Below are positions 6,158 to 10,779 of a stretch of 10,779 nucleotides of DNA, piece after piece. The translations under genes were made by a program, and so were the position numbers. Under the pieces are notes generated by a model. The model did no database searches. It was given only the letters and a program-made list of their open reading frames with translations, and was not told the DNA's origin. Numbering within the stretch: position 1 is the first letter of the stretch; each line of letters begins with the position of its first letter. Source of the stretch: CAMBDR01 sp046597185 (GTDB lineage: Bacteria > Pseudomonadota > Gammaproteobacteria > Burkholderiales > Burkholderiaceae_D); contig JBKJLF010000841.1 of the NCBI GenBank assembly GCA_046597185.1, forward strand, positions 1 through 10,779, in the 5' to 3' direction.

Positions 6158-7234
6158 CTAGCGCTTCACCCCCGTCACCGTAATTTCTACCCGCCGATTC
6201 GGTTGCAAACATGCGATTAATTTCGCATGCGGGGTCACCCCCGTGCAGGGCACCAATTGGTCGGCCTTGCCTTTGCCATTGCTGACGATTTCACCTTTAA
6301 AACCCCGGCTTTGCAAATACGCTTTCACCGTGGCGGCGCGTCGGTTGGACAAAGCCTGGTTGTAGGGCACATTGCCCAATCGATCAGTAAACCCGACAAG
6401 GCTGATACGCTCGATGCTGGCATATACTTTATCCAATTTTGTCATCATGTCGTCGATTTTGGCGCGCCCTTCCGGTAGTAAGTCTGGCAGGCTCGATTTG
6501 TCGAACTTGAACAGCGCATCGGCGGACAGCGTCAGCTTCTCTGTCACAGGTGGCGTTGGTGGCGTTGGTGGCGTTGGGCAGGCGGCGGGCTGGCATGCGG
6601 GAATGGGCGCGGGCGCAGCCCCAGGTGTCGGCACGGGCGGGTTGCAATTTGCCGCCGCAGTCGTTGCCTGCTGCACCCAATCTTCGGCGATTTGCACATA
6701 CGGGTTGGCATGTCGCCAGCCTTGCTGTTTGTATTCATTACCGGCATGCACCAGCTCCACTTCGCCGCAGGCCACGGCTTTGGCGGCACAGGCAAAACCG
6801 GGTAGCGGTTTGATGGCGGCAAAGCGCGCCCATAAATCTTCGCGCAGTTTTTCGGCCTCATTCACCAGCGGCGTTTGCTCGCCGGGATTGGGCGTGCTGC
6901 CCGCCTCCAGCGCCTGCACGATCAGCGCACTTTGCGTGAGTGCCTGCTGCGGGAAGTTGGAGCGGTCATTGCGGGTATATTCGTGCAGCGATACATCCAG
7001 CCAGCACTGCGCTTTGGCCAGATAATAATCGGCCACCCGCACGCCCTTGTCATTGAGCGCTTTGATGCGGCCTTGCCAGGCCGTATAGGCGGCGTAATCC
7101 GCGACGATGGCTTGATCGCTGTTGCGCTGGGCTGGCGCGTTCAGGTCGGCAGCTTGGGCGCTGCCAAGGACAGTAATCAAGGCAGCACTCAAGACGATAC
7201 TCAGGCAAATTAAAGGCGGGTTGCGGTAGTTCAT
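6158..7234 (-). CDS. OmpA-family protein with C-terminal peptidoglycan-binding domain
   Basis: This 358-residue envelope protein has a signal peptide of about 28 residues ending GSAQA. A mostly helical domain of unknown type (about 35-200) follows, with YYLAKAQCWLDVSLHEY and paired cysteines. Next is a Pro-rich hinge (about 199-230) with a PTP repeat, then an OmpA C-terminal/Pal-like domain (about 235-355). The expected peptidoglycan contacts are present: Asp284 in GFTDRLG and Arg299 in LSNRRA, 15 residues apart as in known OmpA domains. It therefore probably binds the cell wall and is anchored by partner contact instead of a classical eight-strand barrel, which is absent. There are eight cysteines outside the signal peptide. 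The ATG at 7234 is preferred; a GTG at 7246 would add four residues and has no better ribosome site. It lies 105 bp downstream of the giant surface-protein gene, probably in the same operon. Confidence 0.9.
   Translation of the reverse strand: MNYRNPPLICLSIVLSAALITVLGSAQAADLNAPAQRNSDQAIVADYAAYTAWQGRIKALNDKGVRVADYYLAKAQCWLDVSLHEYTRNDRSNFPQQALTQSALIVQALEAGSTPNPGEQTPLVNEAEKLREDLWARFAAIKPLPGFACAAKAVACGEVELVHAGNEYKQQGWRHANPYVQIAEDWVQQATTAAANCNPPVPTPGAAPAPIPACQPAACPTPPTPPTPPVTEKLTLSADALFKFDKSSLPDLLPEGRAKIDDMMTKLDKVYASIERISLVGFTDRLGNVPYNQALSNRRAATVKAYLQSRGFKGEIVSNGKGKADQLVPCTGVTPHAKLIACLQPNRRVEITVTGVKR
6549..6575 (-). repeat. 9-bp in-frame repeat encoding Pro-Pro-Thr units
   Basis: Three perfect copies of GGTGGCGTT on the plus strand encode the repeated Thr-Pro-Pro units in the hinge of the OmpA-like protein. 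Because the period is a multiple of three, unit gain or loss would lengthen or shorten the hinge without a frameshift. Confidence 0.9.
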
Positions 7235-7242
7235 AACAATTC

Positions 7243-7258
7243 TCACAATGTCACAATG
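7243..7258 (-). repeat. 8-bp tandem duplication just upstream of the OmpA-like start
   Basis: TCACAATG occurs twice head to tail (on the minus strand CATTGTGA twice). It covers the place where the ribosome site should be, about 9-24 bases before the ATG at 7234. No normal purine-rich ribosome site is left there, apart from a GTGAG. Confidence 0.8.
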
Positions 7259-7300
7259 TTGATTTTTTTCTGCGCCATGGGCTGACGCAGCACTTTTTTA

Positions 7301-7330
7301 CTGGCCGATGCTGGCCGATACTGGCCGATA
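7301..7330 (-). repeat. 10-bp tandem repeat (CTGGCCGATA x3) between the envelope genes
   Basis: Three head-to-tail units lie in the 105-bp spacer: CTGGCCGATG once and CTGGCCGATA twice, with one mismatch overall. They begin about 10 bases after the stop of the giant surface-protein gene on the minus strand. Each unit holds GGCC, but no long hairpin forms and no T run follows, so a terminator role is unlikely. Confidence 0.9.
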
Positions 7331-7339
7331 CCACCGCGC

Positions 7340-10300
7340 CTAACGCGCCAACGCACGATTGACTGTCGGGTCACTGCCTTTGAACAGGTTTTCATCAAAC
7401 TTGAAGCGCAGCCGCAGGTAGACGCCTTTGGCGGTGTAATCGGCACTGTTTAAGTCACGCTCGCTAAAGCCGGTGCGGTTGTAACCCAGCGACAGCCACA
7501 GGTTGGCTTTTACCAAATAACCGGCTTCAATCCCGCTGGCATATTGGGTGGTGCGGCCTTGTGGGCTGTGCAAGCGCGAGGCCAGCAACCCGATGTCCCA
7601 GTTTTCAGTAATGTCGTACACCACGCGCCCACCCAACAACCACGCATTATAGGTTTGCTGGCCTTGTGGCAAGCGCCGTTCGTGATTGGTTTTGGCGGCC
7701 ACGCGCCCGGTCATCCACCATGGGCGGCTGGGGTGGTAATCCAGATGCGTCGATATAATGTGCGCGGTATAGCTCTCGCCCGTGCTTTGGGCATCGTCGC
7801 GCACGTTTTTAAATTCATAGCGTGCCAGGCCGTTGACGCGGTTATTGTCCACTGGCCGCCAGGCAAAGCCCAGTTGCGCCCGCTCTTGCAGGCTGGAGCC
7901 TTGCGCCGCGCCGCTGCTGTTGTCATGGTTGCGGGTGTAGAGCAGGTAGTTGCGCGCCAAAACGGTCCAGTCGCGATCCAGCTTTTTCGCAACCGACAGC
8001 GTGTTCAGCCATTGATCCTGCGTCTGGTTGCCCGGCTCGAATCGGTTGTCAAACAAGCGCCGCCATTCCAGCTTGGCCGAGGCTTTCCACAGCGGGTTGG
8101 CGGTATAGTCCAGCCCGGTGGCCAACGCTACGCCTTTTTGCTGCTTGCCGTCAAATACATGCAAATATTCGAGATTGGTGTTGGCCGCCACGCCTTCGGC
8201 CAAGTTCCAGGTATTGCGCAAGCCACTGGCCAATTGCAAATCACGCGCATTGGCCAAATCGCTGCTCACCGCATCACGCAAGCGGTATTCGGTGAACACG
8301 CTCGCACCCGGCAGGTAGCTGGTTTCTACCCCGGCCACGAAGGCATTGCTTTTTTCCGCCGGATTAAGCGAATAGCGCGACGCCAGACCGGTTTGATTTT
8401 CATAGCGCGCATAGGCGCGGCTACGCTCGGATAACTGGTATTGGGTGCCCAATTCGAAGCGGTGCTGCCTGGCTGCGCCACCGCTGCCACCACCATTACC
8501 ACCACCATTACCACCACCAATCGCGCCTTCGACCAAGGCATTGAAGCGCCAATTGGCGCTAGCCTGATAGCTCAAGCCCAGCGCCAGGGTGTTGGCGTCC
8601 AGGTGCAGGTTGCTGGGTGCGGCGGGTGTACTGCCCACGGGCGCAAAGGCGGTGACGCCCGTACCATTGAGCGGGCTAATGGCACTGTTATTATTACCAA
8701 AGCCAAAAAAACCGCCATTCGGATTTTGCCCACCCGGCAGCGCGGCGCTATTGCCGGCCACGAGGCTGCCATTGGCCAAATCACCGTCTTCTTTGATGTG
8801 CTGGAGTGACACATCGAGCGTCAAGCGTTCCGATGCTTTAAATTGCAGACCCAACCGTGCCGCATCGCGCTTGGCCGCCACCAAAGTATCCTGGCTGCGC
8901 AGCGCATTGCCATACACGGTGAGATCAGGCGAGAGCTTATGCGCCAGCTTGACGCCCAAGTCGCGGTGGCCGGGGCTGATGCCGGCTGCGCTGTTGTTAA
9001 ATTCGGCCCCCGCACGCTGCCATTCCAAGCTGGCCTCCCACTGCTCGTCTTTGTGTGCCAGCTCGATGCGGGCGGCGCGGCCGCTGGCGCTACTGGACAG
9101 CTCGCCAGCCTGACCGGATGGTGTGGTAAATATCTGCCCACTCATTTGCCCATTCAGGTTGTAGCTGGTGGAATCGGTATGTGCCACTTCGGCCACCAAG
9201 CGCGTGTTTTGCCCCAGTTTTACATTGGCAGACAGACTTTGCAGCCGATATGGCGAGAGCGGGTTTTTATCGTCCACCACGGCCGCGCCCAGACTCAGGC
9301 GCTGGTTGACATGCCACTCGCCATCCAAGCCCAGCACCCAGAAATTGTCCCCGCCCTGTTCCACTTCATAGGTGATGCGCACCGATTGCGGATCGCCGTC
9401 CGGGCTTTGTGCGGGCACCGCTTGTTTGAACAGGATGCGCCCTGAAAAGGGTTCAAAGCTGTAATCATCCAGGCGGCGCAAAGGCGTCACTTGTTTGATG
9501 ATGTCGGATTGGTGTTTGTCGCGCACGATGATTTCTACCCGCTCCGAATTGCTGATGGCGTTGTTGTTTTTCACCGCAAACGGGCCGGACGTGCCGTTGG
9601 CCTGGTATTCCTCAATCACCTGTTTTAAATTGTCGTGAAAGGCAAAGCCGTTGAGATGGCCGCTGGCCGATTCCCAATGGCCGCGCAAACCGGTGACGCT
9701 ACGTTGATATTGGCCCAGCTTGCGCGCCTGTAAGCCTACACTGGGGCCGACGCTGCTGCCAAGATTCAGGCCAAAACCGGGGCCACTGCCAAAGCCACCC
9801 ACCGCGCCGGAAGTAAAGCTCTCGCCAGTGGAAAAGTCGCCATACAGCAAATAGCTTTTTTGATCGTCGATGCGCACATACAGGCGTTCGCTGGAACGGG
9901 CATCAAAACTGCTGATCGCACTGTCGCCATAGACCGGGTAAAACTCGTTGGGGTTGATGTCACGCTGCAACCTGTCACGCGTGGGTTGATCGGAATCATA
10001 GGCGGCGGTGAGCAGTTTGTCGCCGCTAATTTTACCTTTCAGAAAAAACGCGGTGCGCACCGCGACATTGGCTTTGCCCTGGTTAAACTGACGGCTCCAG
10101 CGGGTAATGTCTTGCTCAAAGCCGTCGTTGATGCGGGCCGGGGCCAGCGCACCGGCGCTTAAATTGCGGCGGCTGATGATGCCTTCGATCAGGCCCGTCG
10201 CCAGCATTTGGCGTAATTCCGGCACAAAACTAAGGATGCCTTGCGCCACCACATTGCCACCACTCACGCGCAGCAGAACGTCCTGTGGTTCGCTCGGGGC

Positions 10301-10779
10301 CAGCAGGCGAAAACTGGCTTGGCCGTTCTCCAGCGCCAATTGCACGCCGGGGGTCACCCGATCCCGGTCGCCCCCTTGTGGCCCCAGGGTGTCGGTGGCG
10401 GCCCCATCGAGCAAAATACGCCCGCCCGAGCTCTCCAGCGTCAGCAACAGCTTGCCTTGAACCGGCTGGCCGTCTTTGTCCAGCACTTTGATGCTGACGC
10501 GCAAGGCAGACTGGCCGTCGGCGGGTAAGCCGTTTTTATCGGTCTCAACCTGAATTTGCGCGATTTTGCCATTGTTGGCGTAAGCGGCTGCCAGCTCGCC
10601 CTGGCCTACAAAGGCTTGCGGCGCACGCGCCTGCGCCATGCCCTCGGGCACAGGGGCCAGCGCTGCCGCCCAGACTGGTAGCGAGCAGGCGGTGCCTAGC
10701 GTGAATGCACCCGCGCATACACCTGCCAACGCACCCGCCCACGAACCTGCAAACGAGCCTGCGCCTGCGCCTGCGCCTG
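7340..10779 (-). CDS. Giant outer-membrane beta-barrel protein with N-terminal Ig-like domain (5' end outside window)
   Basis: The frame stays open to the right edge, so the true start is outside; at least 1,145 residues are present. Numbering from a TTG at 10729, a signal-peptide-like Ala/Gly region ends near VWA (19-21). A Big_1/invasin-type Ig-like domain follows at about 55-170 (DKNGLPADGQSALRVSIKVL, then DKDGQPVQGKLLLTLES). A beta-rich module at about 195-300 has YPVYGDS, ERLYVRIDDQ and SYLLYGDFSTGE, and a Gly-rich patch spans 305-330. A module at about 340-460 has ERVEIIVRD and YSFEPFSGRILF. From about 465 to 1111 there are many amphipathic beta-hairpins, roughly two dozen strands, ending GVYLRLRFKF plus an 18-residue tail. 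This fits a surface protein held by a large outer-membrane barrel; adhesion or scaffolding is inference. Unlike intimin/invasin, the Ig-like domain precedes the barrel. An OmpA-like gene follows in the same direction. Confidence 0.85.
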   Translation of the reverse strand, partial: GAGAGAGSFAGSWAGALAGVCAGAFTLGTACSLPVWAAALAPVPEGMAQARAPQAFVGQGELAAAYANNGKIAQIQVETDKNGLPADGQSALRVSIKVLDKDGQPVQGKLLLTLESSGGRILLDGAATDTLGPQGGDRDRVTPGVQLALENGQASFRLLAPSEPQDVLLRVSGGNVVAQGILSFVPELRQMLATGLIEGIISRRNLSAGALAPARINDGFEQDITRWSRQFNQGKANVAVRTAFFLKGKISGDKLLTAAYDSDQPTRDRLQRDINPNEFYPVYGDSAISSFDARSSERLYVRIDDQKSYLLYGDFSTGESFTSGAVGGFGSGPGFGLNLGSSVGPSVGLQARKLGQYQRSVTGLRGHWESASGHLNGFAFHDNLKQVIEEYQANGTSGPFAVKNNNAISNSERVEIIVRDKHQSDIIKQVTPLRRLDDYSFEPFSGRILFKQAVPAQSPDGDPQSVRITYEVEQGGDNFWVLGLDGEWHVNQRLSLGAAVVDDKNPLSPYRLQSLSANVKLGQNTRLVAEVAHTDSTSYNLNGQMSGQIFTTPSGQAGELSSSASGRAARIELAHKDEQWEASLEWQRAGAEFNNSAAGISPGHRDLGVKLAHKLSPDLTVYGNALRSQDTLVAAKRDAARLGLQFKASERLTLDVSLQHIKEDGDLANGSLVAGNSAALPGGQNPNGGFFGFGNNNSAISPLNGTGVTAFAPVGSTPAAPSNLHLDANTLALGLSYQASANWRFNALVEGAIGGGNGGGNGGGSGGAARQHRFELGTQYQLSERSRAYARYENQTGLASRYSLNPAEKSNAFVAGVETSYLPGASVFTEYRLRDAVSSDLANARDLQLASGLRNTWNLAEGVAANTNLEYLHVFDGKQQKGVALATGLDYTANPLWKASAKLEWRRLFDNRFEPGNQTQDQWLNTLSVAKKLDRDWTVLARNYLLYTRNHDNSSGAAQGSSLQERAQLGFAWRPVDNNRVNGLARYEFKNVRDDAQSTGESYTAHIISTHLDYHPSRPWWMTGRVAAKTNHERRLPQGQQTYNAWLLGGRVVYDITENWDIGLLASRLHSPQGRTTQYASGIEAGYLVKANLWLSLGYNRTGFSERDLNSADYTAKGVYLRLRFKFDENLFKGSDPTVNRALAR
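8487..8519 (-). repeat. 12-bp in-frame repeat encoding Gly-Gly-Gly-Asn
   Basis: CCACCACCATTA is repeated 2.75 times on the plus strand. On the coding strand it gives the GGGNGGGNGGG stretch between two barrel strands of the giant protein, most likely in a surface loop or turn. Changes in copy number would keep the frame. Confidence 0.9.
10706..10779 (-). repeat. 12-bp degenerate repeat encoding the signal-peptide region, ending in a 6-bp repeat
   Basis: Reading from 10706 the sequence falls into 12-bp units: TGCACCCGCGCA, TACACCTGCCAA, CGCACCCGCCCA, CGAACCTGCAAA, CGAGCCTGCGCC and TGCGCCTGCGCC. Near the edge these become a pure hexamer (GCCTGC, 3.8 copies at 10757-10779). On the coding strand each unit encodes Ala-Gly plus two variable residues, giving (AG)n, AGSF, AGSW, AGAL, AGVC, AGAF. 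The array continues out of the window. Confidence 0.85.

Noticed and set aside
7270..7290. Hairpin CTGCG/CGCAG in the giant-protein/OmpA-like spacer as a terminator
   Set aside because: The stem is only five pairs with an 11-nt loop. The T runs lie on the plus strand, whereas the genes are transcribed on the minus strand.
7544..8434. 296-codon plus-strand frame opposite the giant protein gene
   Set aside because: No ribosome site and unnatural composition; the minus-strand frame has coherent beta-barrel strands throughout.
10727..10729. TTG as the true start of the giant protein
   Set aside because: The frame continues upstream to the edge with the same Ala-Gly repeat, and a signal peptide starting here would lack a basic N-terminus. 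The start is most likely outside the window.

Overview
The window looks like chromosomal DNA of a Gram-negative, motile betaproteobacterium. A Tsr-type chemoreceptor with the linker and HAMP style common in Burkholderiales and Neisseriales relatives, a porin ending in Phe, an OmpA/Pal-domain protein and a very large outer-membrane beta-barrel protein all point that way. No rRNA, tRNA, CRISPR array, transposase, phage gene or plasmid gene was seen. The species cannot be named from this sequence.

Left part, plus strand (1-4050). A small membrane protein of unknown function (123-443) is followed by about 310 bases without a gene. These carry a sigma70-like and a sigma28-like promoter candidate. 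Next come three genes in the same direction with no convincing terminator between them: a methyl-accepting chemotaxis protein (755-2317), a short secreted phosphate-binding-protein-like domain (2392-2802) and a porin-like outer-membrane protein (2881-4050). The set suggests a pathway in which a solute crosses the outer membrane, meets a periplasmic protein and may be reported by a receptor. The physical link between these steps is inference.

Middle (4051-6157). A short spacer holds a possible terminator, a good sigma70-like promoter and a striking 10-bp tandem repeat. These precede a secreted alpha/beta hydrolase of the PAF-acetylhydrolase/dienelactone-hydrolase type (4247-5305). Six bases past its stop lies the end of a convergent LysE/RhtB-family exporter (5312-5929, minus).

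Right part, minus strand (6158-10779). A giant surface protein, cut by the right window edge, has an Ig-like (Big_1-type) N-terminal domain and a long C-terminal beta-barrel. Downstream of it is an OmpA-like peptidoglycan-binding protein with a Pro-rich hinge. They probably form a two-gene cell-envelope unit.

The most distinctive feature that is not a gene is the number of short perfect tandem duplications (8, 10 or 12 bp) in intergenic spacers at 4052, 4173, 6091, 7243 and 7301. In-frame 9- and 12-bp repeats also occur inside the OmpA-like and giant-protein genes. Near the right edge, a 12-bp repeat encodes the apparent signal-peptide region of the giant protein. No wholly new defence or mobile system was recognised.
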